DNA of 64,000 nucleotides from GWE2-42-39 sp963668595 (GTDB lineage: Bacteria; Bacteroidota; Bacteroidia; Bacteroidales; Prolixibacteraceae). The notes under the pieces are model-generated. The model was given only the letters and a program-made list of their open reading frames with translations, was not told where the DNA came from and ran no database searches. A program made the position numbers and the translations under genes. Below, piece after piece: positions 34,548 to 43,670 of this stretch. Location of the stretch: the NCBI GenBank assembly GCA_963668595.1, contig OY764876.1, forward strand, positions 3,534,001-3,598,000, written 5' to 3'. Positions within the stretch are counted from its first letter, which is position 1; every line of letters begins with the position of its first letter.

Positions 34548-36095
34548 TTATCTGCTTCGTCCTTTCTCAAGCATTTGTTTGAGCAGATTGTCTAGTTCTT
34601 CTGTCTTTTCAGGATTTTGTTCCGCAATATTGTTTGTTTCGCCAATATCTTCTTTCAGATTGTATAGCTGAGCAAGCGTGTCGCTGCCCAATTCAATGTT
34701 TACCCATTGATTGCTCATTCTGGGCCCTTTACATGGTTTGATATATTTCCATTCGTTTTGAATAAACGAAAGAGTGTATAAGCCATGTTCTACTACATAT
34801 TCGCGGTTTTGATCCGATTTTCCGAGGAAAACATCCAATGAGTTGAAGCTGTCCGGAGCATCTTCTTCTGCCAGGGGAACGTTCAGCATACTTGCAAACG
34901 AGGCCATCAGGTCGATCTGGCTAACCAGGGTTTCTGAAACTTTTGGTTTGACGGTTCCCGGCCAGCTAATTAACAGTGGAACACGGGTTCCTGCGTCAAA
35001 AGCACTGTATTTTCCACCACGAAGAGGTCCCCATGGTAGATGTCCGTTTTGTTTGGTAACAGCTTCGTCATAATATCCGTCGTCGAGTACCGGGCCATTG
35101 TCGCTGCTGAAAATAATCATGGTATTTTCTTTCAGTCCCAGTTCTTCAATTTTTTTCATGATTTCGCCCACACACCAGTCCATTTGCAGAATGGCATCGC
35201 CACGATAGCCCAATCCGCTTTTACCAGCAAAACGCGAATGTGGTACGCGTGGAACATGGATGTCGTGGGTCGCAAAATACAGGAAGAAAGGTTCTTTCTG
35301 ATTTTTCTCGATAAAGTTGATTGCTTTTCCGGTAAGTACGTCGGCCATGTCTTCATCCACCCAGCGGGCAGCATTTCCACCACTCATAAAACCAATACGC
35401 GAGATGCCGTTTACAATGGTATTGTTGTGTCCGTGACTCCACATTTGTTTTAACATTTCGGGATGCTCCAGTCCTGTTGGGTCATCGCCTACTTTTTCTT
35501 TATAGCTTACCTGAATCGGATCATTGGGGTCGAGCCCGGCTACACGCTGGTTCTCGACATAAACACAGGGAACGCGGTCACCTGTTGCCGGAATCAGGAA
35601 TGAGTAGTCGAACCCAATTTCGCGGGGGCCGGGAGTAATTTCTCCGTTCCAGTCGGGGCCACCTTCTCCGCCAAGTCCCAGGTGCCATTTGCCGATTGCT
35701 GCGGTTTTATAGCCGGCTTTCTGAAAAACGTCGGCCATTGTTGTGCGCTCAGGATTGATAATCATGGCTGCATTGCCGGGAGCAATGCCTGTTCCTTCTT
35801 CACGAAATGCGTATTTGCCTGTTAGCAGCGAAAAGCGCGAAGGAGTACAGGTTGAAGATGTACAATGTCCGTTTGTAAAGCGAATTCCTTCGGCAGCAAG
35901 ACGATCTACGTTGGGCGTGTTTACCTTGGTTGCACCGTAGCAACTAACATCTCCGTAACCCAGGTCGTCGGTGTAAATAATGATTACGTTTGGCTTTTGG
36001 GGAGTTTCACTCTTTGCAATTTGATTACAGGAACTAAGAAATGCTCCTGCTGCCACTGCTCCGGGAAGAAGGGCAATTAATCCGGTTTTTTTCAT
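34548..36095 (-). CDS. Sulfatase, family S1, predicted lipoprotein
   Basis: This 515-residue protein has a lipoprotein signal with lipobox LSSC near residues 20-23, so it is lipid-anchored in the envelope. The alkaline-phosphatase-like core shows NVIIIYTDDLGYGD for metal binding and the sulfatase signature CTPSRFSLLTGK. Its cysteine is the formylglycine precursor (anaerobic maturation by anSME is likely, but not seen here). Further motifs are GKWHLG and IIFSSDNGP. I moved the start from 36173 to the ATG at 36095, which gives a proper signal peptide. It has no neighbouring polysaccharide genes, so its substrate is open. Confidence 0.93.
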   Translation of the reverse strand: MKKTGLIALLPGAVAAGAFLSSCNQIAKSETPQKPNVIIIYTDDLGYGDVSCYGATKVNTPNVDRLAAEGIRFTNGHCTSSTCTPSRFSLLTGKYAFREEGTGIAPGNAAMIINPERTTMADVFQKAGYKTAAIGKWHLGLGGEGGPDWNGEITPGPREIGFDYSFLIPATGDRVPCVYVENQRVAGLDPNDPIQVSYKEKVGDDPTGLEHPEMLKQMWSHGHNNTIVNGISRIGFMSGGNAARWVDEDMADVLTGKAINFIEKNQKEPFFLYFATHDIHVPRVPHSRFAGKSGLGYRGDAILQMDWCVGEIMKKIEELGLKENTMIIFSSDNGPVLDDGYYDEAVTKQNGHLPWGPLRGGKYSAFDAGTRVPLLISWPGTVKPKVSETLVSQIDLMASFASMLNVPLAEEDAPDSFNSLDVFLGKSDQNREYVVEHGLYTLSFIQNEWKYIKPCKGPRMSNQWVNIELGSDTLAQLYNLKEDIGETNNIAEQNPEKTEELDNLLKQMLEKGRSR

Positions 36096-36379
36096 GAATT
36101 TTATTCTTTGATAAGTTGTTGATGGGCGAAAGATAAAAAAAACTGATGAAACGAGCGCACTGCTACGCAACACATGTAAGATATATTAAATTGGTTGGTT
36201 GACAGGTATATGGTTTTTAAAATTTTCAAAATCAAACAGTATTTCAAAATCAAATTATAGGTGTGTAAAATAAAGAAACCTTTTTGTCTGATTTGAGTAT
36301 ATAACGCAGAGCGATTTGATCGGTTCAATAGCTAATAATGAGAATATTTATCGAGTGTTTTATTTAATACAATTGAATC
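36096..36379. other. Divergent intergenic region, no gene seen
   Basis: These 284 AT-rich bases separate the sulfatase from a small membrane protein gene. Promoters for both must lie here, but I find no full TTTG/TAnnTTTG pair. I see no RNA gene or repeat. Confidence 0.6.
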
Positions 36380-36790
36380 ATGAGACTTTTTAAAGGAACT
36401 ATTTTTGGCGGAATTACCTATTTCCTGCTTGGTTGGATCGTTTGGGGAATTTTATTGAGTGATTTCTATTCAGCGAATTTTAATCAGTGTGCCAATCGGC
36501 CGGAAGTGGAAATGATTTGGTGGGCAATGATTGTTTCAAATCTGTTTTATGCCTTGCTCTTGTCGATGATTTTAAACTGGGCCGGAGCAAAAAATGCACT
36601 GGATGGCTTAAAAACAGGAGCAATTTTTGGTGGATTACTGGGGCTTAGTCTTGATTTTTCTTTTTACTCGATGACTACCATGTTTAACAATTTTACCGGA
36701 ATTGTAGTTGATGTATTGGTAAATACAGTTGTTGCGGCTATCATTGGAATGGTGATTGTTTTAACCTGGGGCAAAGTAAGAGTAGAATAG
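36380..36790 (+). CDS. Small four-helix membrane protein
   Basis: The 136-residue protein has four predicted membrane helices (about residues 6-27, 48-65, 78-97 and 106-130) with Gly-rich interfaces (GTIFGGITYFLLGW, GAIFGGLLGLSL). One loop holds NFNQCANRPEVE. I do not recognise a named family with confidence. It stands alone between the sulfatase and a repeat element. Confidence 0.7.
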   Translation: MRLFKGTIFGGITYFLLGWIVWGILLSDFYSANFNQCANRPEVEMIWWAMIVSNLFYALLLSMILNWAGAKNALDGLKTGAIFGGLLGLSLDFSFYSMTTMFNNFTGIVVDVLVNTVVAAIIGMVIVLTWGKVRVE

Positions 36791-36847
36791 ATGTAATTCT
36801 TCAGACTAAAAAAAGTGACTGTCAAGAAAATAATTAAATCATTCTGA

Positions 36848-36920
36848 TTGTCATATTGAGCGTAAGCGAACTATCTCATTATTAATATTGAAGATTCTTC
36901 GCTTACGCTCAGAAAGACAA
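36848..36920. repeat. Inverted-repeat intergenic element (GAGCGTAAGCGAA type)
   Basis: TGTCATATTGAGCGTAAGCGAA (36849-36870, split here by reading) is mirrored by TTCGCTTACGCTCAGAAAGACA ending at 36919. The central GAGCGTAAGCGAA and TTCGCTTACGCTC arms are perfect. Versions of this TGTCATTCTGAGCG-type sequence are scattered in Bacteroidota genomes between genes. Here it lies between two convergent genes and may also act as a terminator. Confidence 0.75.
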
Positions 36921-36955
36921 AAAAGCAAACCTTATGCGACAGGCTTTCAGACTAT

Positions 36956-37855
36956 TTATGGTCTTTCGTCCAATCCTCCTTCTATTTTGTCGTTGATGGT
37001 AATGATATTGGAGGATGATACATCGCAAGCAGTAAAGAGCCCAAGTACTGGTTTGCCATCGCTGGCTTTCAGATTGCTTAGGATGTTGGCTGGTGGAACG
37101 CTGAATAAACCTCCGGTTTCCTGCTGATTCATTACCTGAAAGAAATAATTGTAAACGAATCGGGAAATGGAAGTTTGCTTCACTTGTACTGTGTATCCGT
37201 ATTTCAGTTTACGTTCCTGTTCTTTTTTATTCGGATCGTGAAAGTCAGTAAAGATCTCAAAATTATTTACGTAGTTTCCGTCAACATGCTCATCGCTGGC
37301 AACCGAAATGTAATCGGCATTGCTCATTTTTGTGCCGTTGACATAAATGTCCCATTTGTAATAGTTGCCCTTTCCTTCAGGTTCTTCTCCATAAGTAAAT
37401 ATGCCAAGGTAACGATTATCGCCTTTTAACGACGCACGAACTTGTATCGAATCAATGGCAACAACTGGTGAAAGCATTTCGGTTCCGCTGATGGTTACAC
37501 CCTCGTGTTGAATCGTTAGAGTGTACGTTTTTCCAGCTTCGCCTAAAAAAAGTTGGCCTTCGGGAACTTTGTAGAATCCTTTTCTTACAGGATCTTCGAT
37601 TAATTGAATCGATTTTTGAGTTTGTCCGTTGTCGGCAATAGAAACAGTGGCTCCGCTCACTCCCGGAAAGGGTTCGTCGATATTCACTCGCAGTGTTTTA
37701 TATAGAAATACAGTTGGGTTCTCTTGCGTAGTTATTTGTGCTTCCACGGCATATAAGTCAAGATTTTCTTCGTTGATTTTTACTTCGATAACGTCCTCGC
37801 ACGCTTGCAATGTCAGAAGCAAAACTGCAAATAGATAAAATATGAATCGTTGCAT
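36956..37855 (-). CDS. DUF4249 domain lipoprotein
   Basis: This 299-residue protein has a lipoprotein signal peptide with lipobox LQAC (cysteine at residue 19), followed by beta-rich sequence with LDLYAVEAQI and TVFLYKTLRVN, the start pattern of DUF4249. Such proteins are encoded next to TonB-dependent receptors in Bacteroidota and are thought to be their surface or periplasmic partners. It lies 11 bp downstream of the receptor gene and is clearly in its operon. The ligand is unknown. Confidence 0.88.
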   Translation of the reverse strand: MQRFIFYLFAVLLLTLQACEDVIEVKINEENLDLYAVEAQITTQENPTVFLYKTLRVNIDEPFPGVSGATVSIADNGQTQKSIQLIEDPVRKGFYKVPEGQLFLGEAGKTYTLTIQHEGVTISGTEMLSPVVAIDSIQVRASLKGDNRYLGIFTYGEEPEGKGNYYKWDIYVNGTKMSNADYISVASDEHVDGNYVNNFEIFTDFHDPNKKEQERKLKYGYTVQVKQTSISRFVYNYFFQVMNQQETGGLFSVPPANILSNLKASDGKPVLGLFTACDVSSSNIITINDKIEGGLDERP

Positions 37856-37866
37856 AATTGTCTGTT

Positions 37867-40212
37867 TTAGAATGAAATATTATAGGTGACGGATGGAATC
37901 ACTGACCCGATGATTGACAAACGAGTTGCTTCGGTAACCAGTGGATTGTCTTCGTTTTGTTTAAATGTTATGGAATAAGCATTGCGTCGTGAATACACGT
38001 TATAGAGCGAAACATTCAGCGTTCGTTTCACTTTGCGTTGTTCATTTTTCTTCGGATTGTAAGTCAGCGACAAATCGAGCCGGTGATAGTCGGGAATGCG
38101 GTGGCTGTTGCGATCAGAATAGAACATCAATGTGCTTCCCTGTACCTCGTATTTGGCAACCGGGTAAGTGGCTGGGTTGCCGGTGGCATACAGCCAGTTT
38201 GCCGACAAGGTGAGTTGCGGATTCAAGTCGTAATTCATTACCAGCGAAACATCGTGTGTGCGATCGTAGGCCGACGGGTAAGCTTTTCCGTTGTTGATGC
38301 CTTCAATTTCTCGCATGGTGCGGGCCAGTGTGTAGCTGAGCCAGCCGGTAAATTTGCCTTCCTGTTTTTTCACGAGTAATTCCAGTCCGTACGAATAACC
38401 TTTCCCGTGCAGTAATTCGGTTTCCAGATCTTCGTTCAGAAATAAATCAGCTCCGTCTTTGTAGTCGAGCACATTTTGCATGTTTTTGTAATATACTTCG
38501 GCCGAGGTTTCGAACATGTTGTGTTTGAAATTGCGGAAATAGCCAATTCCCACCTGGTCGGCAATTAGTGGTTTGATGTATTTGCTGGTTGGCAACCAAA
38601 TATCGAGCGGTGTAGGCGAGCTGGTATTCGAAATCAGGTGCAGGTTCTGAACCATGCGGTTGTACGAAGCTTTTACCGAACTGTTTTCGTCAAGGGTGTA
38701 TTTCATCGAAAAGCGGGGCTCAAGGTGCACAAACGGATCGCCGATGCGTTCTCCTTTTTTGTATTCTTTTTCACCAATAATCTCATCCTGGTTGGGTGCA
38801 TCCGGATGCAGGTATTCGCGCACTTTTCCTTCGCCAACTTGTTGAAACCACGAAAGCCGGGTTCCGTATTTCAGAGTAATGCGGCTTCCGATAGTTTGCT
38901 CGTTCGACAGATAGGCGGCAGCTTCCCAGGTATTGTAATTGGTAAGTTCTACATCGGTGAAAAACGAATTTTCGTTGGTGTCGATATTTCCGGGTTCGAA
39001 ATGATGGAAAATGGCATTGACCCCGAAATTCAGTTTGTTACGCGAGTTCAAAAACCAGGTAAAGTCTTCTTTTATATTGAAATCGTTGATCTGAGAACTC
39101 CAGTCGAATTGTTCGGCCGTATTTCCGGGAACACCCAGGTTATAGTCGTATTTCGAATAAATAACGGAAGTATTCATGAACAGTCTGCCATTGAAAATAT
39201 GGTTCCATCGGGCGGTTCCGGTTAAATTTCCCCAGCGCATGTAAATTGATTCTCCCAGTTCAAAACAGTCGTCGCCGCCGTACCCCGAAAGGTAAATGCG
39301 GTCTTTTTCTCCTAACTGAATATTGGTTTTCAGGTTGAGGTCGTAAAAATAGAGCTTGTTGTCTTTCAACTCTTCAAGTCCGGCCAATCTGCCAACTACA
39401 TCGGCATAAGTGCGTCGTCCCGAAACCAGAAAGCTCCATTTATCCTTGATAATCGGACCTTCCAGTGTGAGGCGACTCGAAATATTACCAATTCCGGCAT
39501 TTACGGCGAAATCTTTCGAGTTTCCGTCCTTCATGCGAATATCAATCACCGATGAGGCTTTTCCTCCAAATTCAGAAGGAATTCCTCCTTTGTAAACCTG
39601 AATGTCTTTGATTGCATCGGAGTTAAAAACCGAGAAAAATCCCATTAAGTGAGAAGCATTATATACCGGGGCTTCGTCAAGAATAAGCAGGTTTTCGTCG
39701 GGGCCACCACCGCGGACATACAAGCCAGAATTGCCTTCACCACCGCTTTGGATACCCGGAAGCAGCGTGATACTTTTCAGTACATCAACCTCGCCCATGA
39801 AAGAGGGAAGCTTTTTTATCAGCTTCACCGATACTTTTTCCATGCTCATATTGATGCTCTCAACATTTCGGTTTTTCTTTTCACCACTTACTACCACTTC
39901 GGCAATTTCTTCGGAATTTTCATTCAGAAATACAGTAAATTGTTTGTTTTCATTCAAATCAATGGTGAAATCCTGTGGCTGGTAGCCAATAAACGAAAAA
40001 CTTACTTTGTAAGTTCCGCGTGGGACACTAATTGAATAAAATCCGTAGGGGTTGGAAATCACCCCGGTTGCTTTTCCCGGGATGTAGCAGGTTGCCCCAA
40101 TCAGGGCTTCGCCGCTCGATTTGTCTTTGATGTATCCGCTGAGGCTTACCATTTGGGCAAATCCGCTGCATACAAAAAAGAGGAACATAGTAAATACACA
40201 CAAGTGTTTCAT
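37867..40212 (-). CDS. TonB-dependent receptor with carboxypeptidase-like N-domain
   Basis: This 781-residue outer-membrane protein has a signal peptide ending near residue 19. An Ig-like CarboxypepD_reg domain (about 24-105, with SGEALIGATCYIPGKATG and GFYSISVPRG) comes next, then a plug (about 125-235, SGGEGNSGLYVRGGGPDENL) and a beta barrel ending in NISF with a C-terminal Phe. The plug lacks the long N-terminal region of SusC types, so it is not a clear glycan-uptake SusC. Paired with DUF4249, it is probably an importer of an unidentified ligand. The upstream gene is an M20 peptidase. Confidence 0.93.
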   Translation of the reverse strand: MKHLCVFTMFLFFVCSGFAQMVSLSGYIKDKSSGEALIGATCYIPGKATGVISNPYGFYSISVPRGTYKVSFSFIGYQPQDFTIDLNENKQFTVFLNENSEEIAEVVVSGEKKNRNVESINMSMEKVSVKLIKKLPSFMGEVDVLKSITLLPGIQSGGEGNSGLYVRGGGPDENLLILDEAPVYNASHLMGFFSVFNSDAIKDIQVYKGGIPSEFGGKASSVIDIRMKDGNSKDFAVNAGIGNISSRLTLEGPIIKDKWSFLVSGRRTYADVVGRLAGLEELKDNKLYFYDLNLKTNIQLGEKDRIYLSGYGGDDCFELGESIYMRWGNLTGTARWNHIFNGRLFMNTSVIYSKYDYNLGVPGNTAEQFDWSSQINDFNIKEDFTWFLNSRNKLNFGVNAIFHHFEPGNIDTNENSFFTDVELTNYNTWEAAAYLSNEQTIGSRITLKYGTRLSWFQQVGEGKVREYLHPDAPNQDEIIGEKEYKKGERIGDPFVHLEPRFSMKYTLDENSSVKASYNRMVQNLHLISNTSSPTPLDIWLPTSKYIKPLIADQVGIGYFRNFKHNMFETSAEVYYKNMQNVLDYKDGADLFLNEDLETELLHGKGYSYGLELLVKKQEGKFTGWLSYTLARTMREIEGINNGKAYPSAYDRTHDVSLVMNYDLNPQLTLSANWLYATGNPATYPVAKYEVQGSTLMFYSDRNSHRIPDYHRLDLSLTYNPKKNEQRKVKRTLNVSLYNVYSRRNAYSITFKQNEDNPLVTEATRLSIIGSVIPSVTYNISF

Positions 40213-40351
40213 CAGAACATTGTTTAATTGTTTTCAAAAAATATGGCTCTCTGTTTTCAGTTTCCAATCATATCAGACAGGAAGAGTTGGATGAAGTTGC
40301 AATTTTGGATGAAAAATTTTCAATAATTTTTTATTGACAAGAATAGTTCGT

Positions 40352-41740
40352 TCATTCATTGCTGCTTTTCAGTGCAATACGAATAAATCGGCTGTAAATG
40401 TCAATTCCCTGGTAAAGCGATGCAATGGGAAGGTGTTCGTTGAAATTGTGTATGCGACTGATCTGGTCGGCGGTAAAAATACAGGGGACAAATCCATAAG
40501 TAGGGATGTCGTAATTGCGGAAATGGTTGTTGTCTGAGATGGCCGGGAAAAAAACCGGAACAACGATTCCTGCTGAGTCATTTTGCAAAACAGCTTCTTT
40601 CATCCAGTTGAAATACTTATCGGGAACGGTTTGCAGGGCGGCAGGAGTACTTTTTATAATCTTTATTGCCACTGCGGGTTGTTTCATTTTTTCTTTCAGA
40701 TCAAGAACAAGCTCATTGGTATTTTGTGCTTCCAGAAACCGGCAGTCGAGAATAGCATGCACTTCGTCGGCAACACTATTGATGGATGATTGCGATGAGT
40801 GGATGTTGGTAAGTGTATAAGTATCAGTGAAAATCAGCGACAATAAAGGATCTTGTAAAATGCGTTTTTTCAACAAAGGGAAAAACAAACGTGGGTGCCG
40901 GTAAGCACAACGAACCATGCCTTTTTCGTATTTCGATAGTTCTTTTACCATCAGTGCCGAGGCATCGGTAACTTTAATTCTTTTTTTCTGATGAACGATT
41001 TGATGAAGGGCTTCAACCAGAACACTGTTCATGTTGTCGCATGATGCGATGGCTCCGTGAGCACAACCACGATTTTTTAGTCCGATATCGAGCCAGATGC
41101 CTTGTTTGTGCTGAATAGAAATGCCATAAACAATGCGCGACGGATCAGAAAAAAGTACATTGGACAAACCAGCTCCTCCTTCGCCGTAAACCACAGCGGG
41201 ATGAAGCAGTTCGTAATGTCTGCTCAATACACGGCCTGCTCCCAGATGGCCACCTTCCTCTTCGTTTGAAACAACCAGCATGGTTACATTGAACGGCAAA
41301 TCGGCATTGCGGGCGGTATCGGTAAACTGGCAGAGTGCCATGAGTTGCATAATTGCCAGTCCTTTGTTGTCGAGCGATCCGCGACCCCACACTGCCGAGT
41401 CGGCAATCATTCCGGAATACGGCGGATAAGTCCACTTGCTGCTATCTCCCTCGTGTACCACATCACAATGGGTGTGGAAAATAATATTTGGTTTTCCTTT
41501 TTCAAGCGGATAAAGCGAAGCTGCAAAGTTAAATGAATTGGGTTCATCATTGAATACAAAGGTTTGTAAGCCCGATTGTTGGCAGACATCAAGCAGAAAG
41601 CGGGCTGCCGGTGCTTCGTTGCCGGTAACCGAAGGTATCTGTACGTACTGGCTTAGCAATTGCTCGGGCACAAACTGACTTTGTGCCGCAGTGCGGAAAG
41701 TGCATAAAATAATACCAGTGAAAAGCCAGACAAATCGCAT
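40352..41740 (-). CDS. M20-family metallopeptidase, exported
   Basis: This 462-residue protein has a signal peptide (MRFVWLFTGIILCTF, then AAQS) and the M20/ArgE-DapE layout. The first zinc ligand is in IIFHTHCDVVHEG; GSLDNKGLAIMQL holds the bridging Asp region; SNEEEGG holds the catalytic Glu pair; HNFNEHLP near the end holds the last His. A lid and dimerisation domain lies at about 210-330. A longer frame would overlap the upstream gene by 41 bases; the ATG at 41740 leaves a 13-bp gap and a clean signal peptide. It is an amino-acyl or dipeptide hydrolase of unknown substrate in the periplasm. Confidence 0.9.
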   Translation of the reverse strand: MRFVWLFTGIILCTFRTAAQSQFVPEQLLSQYVQIPSVTGNEAPAARFLLDVCQQSGLQTFVFNDEPNSFNFAASLYPLEKGKPNIIFHTHCDVVHEGDSSKWTYPPYSGMIADSAVWGRGSLDNKGLAIMQLMALCQFTDTARNADLPFNVTMLVVSNEEEGGHLGAGRVLSRHYELLHPAVVYGEGGAGLSNVLFSDPSRIVYGISIQHKQGIWLDIGLKNRGCAHGAIASCDNMNSVLVEALHQIVHQKKRIKVTDASALMVKELSKYEKGMVRCAYRHPRLFFPLLKKRILQDPLLSLIFTDTYTLTNIHSSQSSINSVADEVHAILDCRFLEAQNTNELVLDLKEKMKQPAVAIKIIKSTPAALQTVPDKYFNWMKEAVLQNDSAGIVVPVFFPAISDNNHFRNYDIPTYGFVPCIFTADQISRIHNFNEHLPIASLYQGIDIYSRFIRIALKSSNE

Positions 41741-41753
41741 AACCAAGCAGTTT

Positions 41754-42497
41754 TTATTTTTTCCGTTGCCGGAAGAATAATTCAACAATTTCACGGGGAT
41801 CTTTATCTTCTGAAACCGGAATTTTCAGGTCGAAAACATTTTTGCCTGTGCGGTCGGTGTATTCGTACTGAATAAAAATTCCCCGGAACGGATGATCAAT
41901 GGCTTTCAACTTGCGCAATCCCGACAGGGCAAACGACCACTGATGAAAATATCCGTTTACATAAATGCAATGTTTTCCTAATAAAACAAATCCATCGCCT
42001 TTTCGGTTTCGGTATTCGTACCAGCGAGGAAAAAACCATGATGCAAAAGCAACAATTGCAAACACTGATCCCATAATTAAAACAAACAACCACCGATCGT
42101 CTTTTTCGGTTTGAAAAAAGAAAAATGCACCAATCAGTAAAAACAGTATTCCTGTAATCCGGATGAGTACGAAACTTTTTTCCTTTTGAATACGACCATT
42201 CTCTGCTGCAAATAACCGGCGCGTCGATTCGTCCATTCTCCACTGATCGATAAGCTGTTCGCCTTGCAGTAATTTGTTCATTTGTCGTGCGCGTATTCCG
42301 AACATCCAGGCAACAACCCAGGTGCTTATTGTCAGGAAAAATGAAATAAATGCCAGCGCCCAATTTCCGCTAAAAAAATTTCCTTCGGAAAAAACAAGTA
42401 CCACTAACCCGATGAAAATTACCGACAATAGCAAGGCGGTACGGGCCACTGTTTGTGATTTGTTTTTAATCCTAAACTGGCTCCATTCACTTTGCAT
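41754..42497 (-). CDS. Four-helix membrane protein, PH-like tail
   Basis: The 247-residue protein has four membrane helices in two pairs (about 20-38, 47-67, 106-124 and 131-150). The C-terminal 85 residues are beta-rich (LLGKHCIYVNGYFHQW, ISVSEDKD-like end) and may form a PH-like domain. I recognise no named family. It lies 6 bp downstream of an AIM24 gene and 13 bp upstream of an M20 peptidase gene and is in one operon with them. Confidence 0.7.
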   Translation of the reverse strand: MQSEWSQFRIKNKSQTVARTALLLSVIFIGLVVLVFSEGNFFSGNWALAFISFFLTISTWVVAWMFGIRARQMNKLLQGEQLIDQWRMDESTRRLFAAENGRIQKEKSFVLIRITGILFLLIGAFFFFQTEKDDRWLFVLIMGSVFAIVAFASWFFPRWYEYRNRKGDGFVLLGKHCIYVNGYFHQWSFALSGLRKLKAIDHPFRGIFIQYEYTDRTGKNVFDLKIPVSEDKDPREIVELFFRQRKK

Positions 42498-42503
42498 ACC
42501 GTT

Positions 42504-43349
42504 TTATTTTGACGACAGGCTTTGTACCTTGTTGTTAATGACTCGAAGTAAATAAGTAATGGTGTTGACGTAGTTGTCAACCGGAGCGATCAATACTTTA
42601 CCGGTTCCGGTAAATGTATTTACAATTCCTTCTCCTGAAATCATGGACGAAAAAATACCTTTGGTAGCTTTTTTCACTTGTAGGTCGATTCCGGAGGTGC
42701 GGGCTACTGCGAATGAACCATCAACAACCAGTTTGTCGTTGTTCAGAATAATTTCCTGAAGAGGTCCTGCTGAACGAATTACTACTTTTCCTGTTCCGGA
42801 AACTGACGTTTGGAACCATTTTTCGCCAGAGAAGAGTGCACTGATGGCCTTGTTGCTGTATGCACCAATTTCGATACTCATTTCCGAAGCAAAATAAGCC
42901 CCCTGATCGAGTATCCATTCTTCGTTGTTTAATTCGATGATGGTAAAATTTCCGAATGAAGGTTCCAGAAAAACTTCGCCTGTTCCACTGATAACTGGTT
43001 TGATCATTTTTTCGCGGGTGACCATCGATTTAAGGATTGATCCGGCACCTGGAACATTTGATTCCAGTTCGAGTGCTCCCTGCATGTAATGTAAACCACC
43101 GGCCTCGTAGCGGAAAGAAGCATTTTTTAATTCAACCCGGAGCATGTTTAGTCGCTCACGATCGATGATTTCAAACTTTACACTTCCGCTACCTGATGGA
43201 GATTTCGGAAAGGGAGAAGGAGAAGAAGCCGGGCTTGCCTGAAAGCTGGGTGGCGGAACAGTTTGACTTTGTGCAACAGGTCTTCCGCATTGTGCACAAA
43301 AAGCTGCTCCTGTTACCATTTGGTTTCCACAAAATGAACAAAATGACAT
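42504..43349 (-). CDS. AIM24-family protein with N-terminal zinc ribbon
   Basis: This 281-residue protein starts with a zinc ribbon, CSFCGNQM ... CAQCGRPV (CxxC pairs at about 4-7 and 19-22), then a Pro/Ser linker. The AIM24/TIGR00266 domain from about 55 to 270 is built of repeated beta units ending in Gly-rich turns (SGTGEVFLE, SGTGKVVIR, TGTGKVLIAP). AIM24 proteins occur in bacteria and mitochondria; their biochemical role is unknown. The ribbon fusion is common. It is the first gene of the leftward operon that continues to the M20 peptidase and perhaps to the TonB receptor. Confidence 0.85.
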   Translation of the reverse strand: MSFCSFCGNQMVTGAAFCAQCGRPVAQSQTVPPPSFQASPASSPSPFPKSPSGSGSVKFEIIDRERLNMLRVELKNASFRYEAGGLHYMQGALELESNVPGAGSILKSMVTREKMIKPVISGTGEVFLEPSFGNFTIIELNNEEWILDQGAYFASEMSIEIGAYSNKAISALFSGEKWFQTSVSGTGKVVIRSAGPLQEIILNNDKLVVDGSFAVARTSGIDLQVKKATKGIFSSMISGEGIVNTFTGTGKVLIAPVDNYVNTITYLLRVINNKVQSLSSK

Positions 43350-43670
43350 CGTTTTGGTTTTTTAGCGTTCGTGAGTCTAATTTACCCAATTTCCGGCAAA
43401 TTTCCCGGTTTCTTGTCTCTCCTTTCAATTTTTTTCAAAAAACGTTGAACTACCTCTGATCTTCTCCCAAGATGTGTTGCTTCAAACTGATTGTCGTTTT
43501 TTGTACTTTTGGTGATCTTTCTTTAATAGAAGATAATCAAAATGTGTCGTGAAAATAGATTTTGCCTGATTTAGACAAGGCGCAAATCGTAAAAATGGCG
43601 GTGCAAATCGTAAAAAAAACGAATTCAAAAAATCAAGATTCTGAAAATCAAATAATCCTAAAAAGGAGCT
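43350..43670. promoter_or_regulatory. Divergent regulatory region with 21-bp-spaced direct repeat
   Basis: This 321-bp region separates the AIM24 and AraC genes. The 14-mer GCAAATCGTAAAAA is present at 43582-43595 and at 43603-43616, exactly 21 bp apart, two helical turns, in direct orientation. That is how AraC proteins contact their sites. A TAnnTTTG match (TACTTTTG, 43504-43511) lies further upstream. No ORF or RNA gene is seen in the rest. Confidence 0.65.

Noticed and set aside
38638..39225. 195-codon open frame opposite the TonB-dependent receptor
   Set aside because: It is a shadow of the receptor's codon pattern. The receptor reading is continuous and has all its domains.
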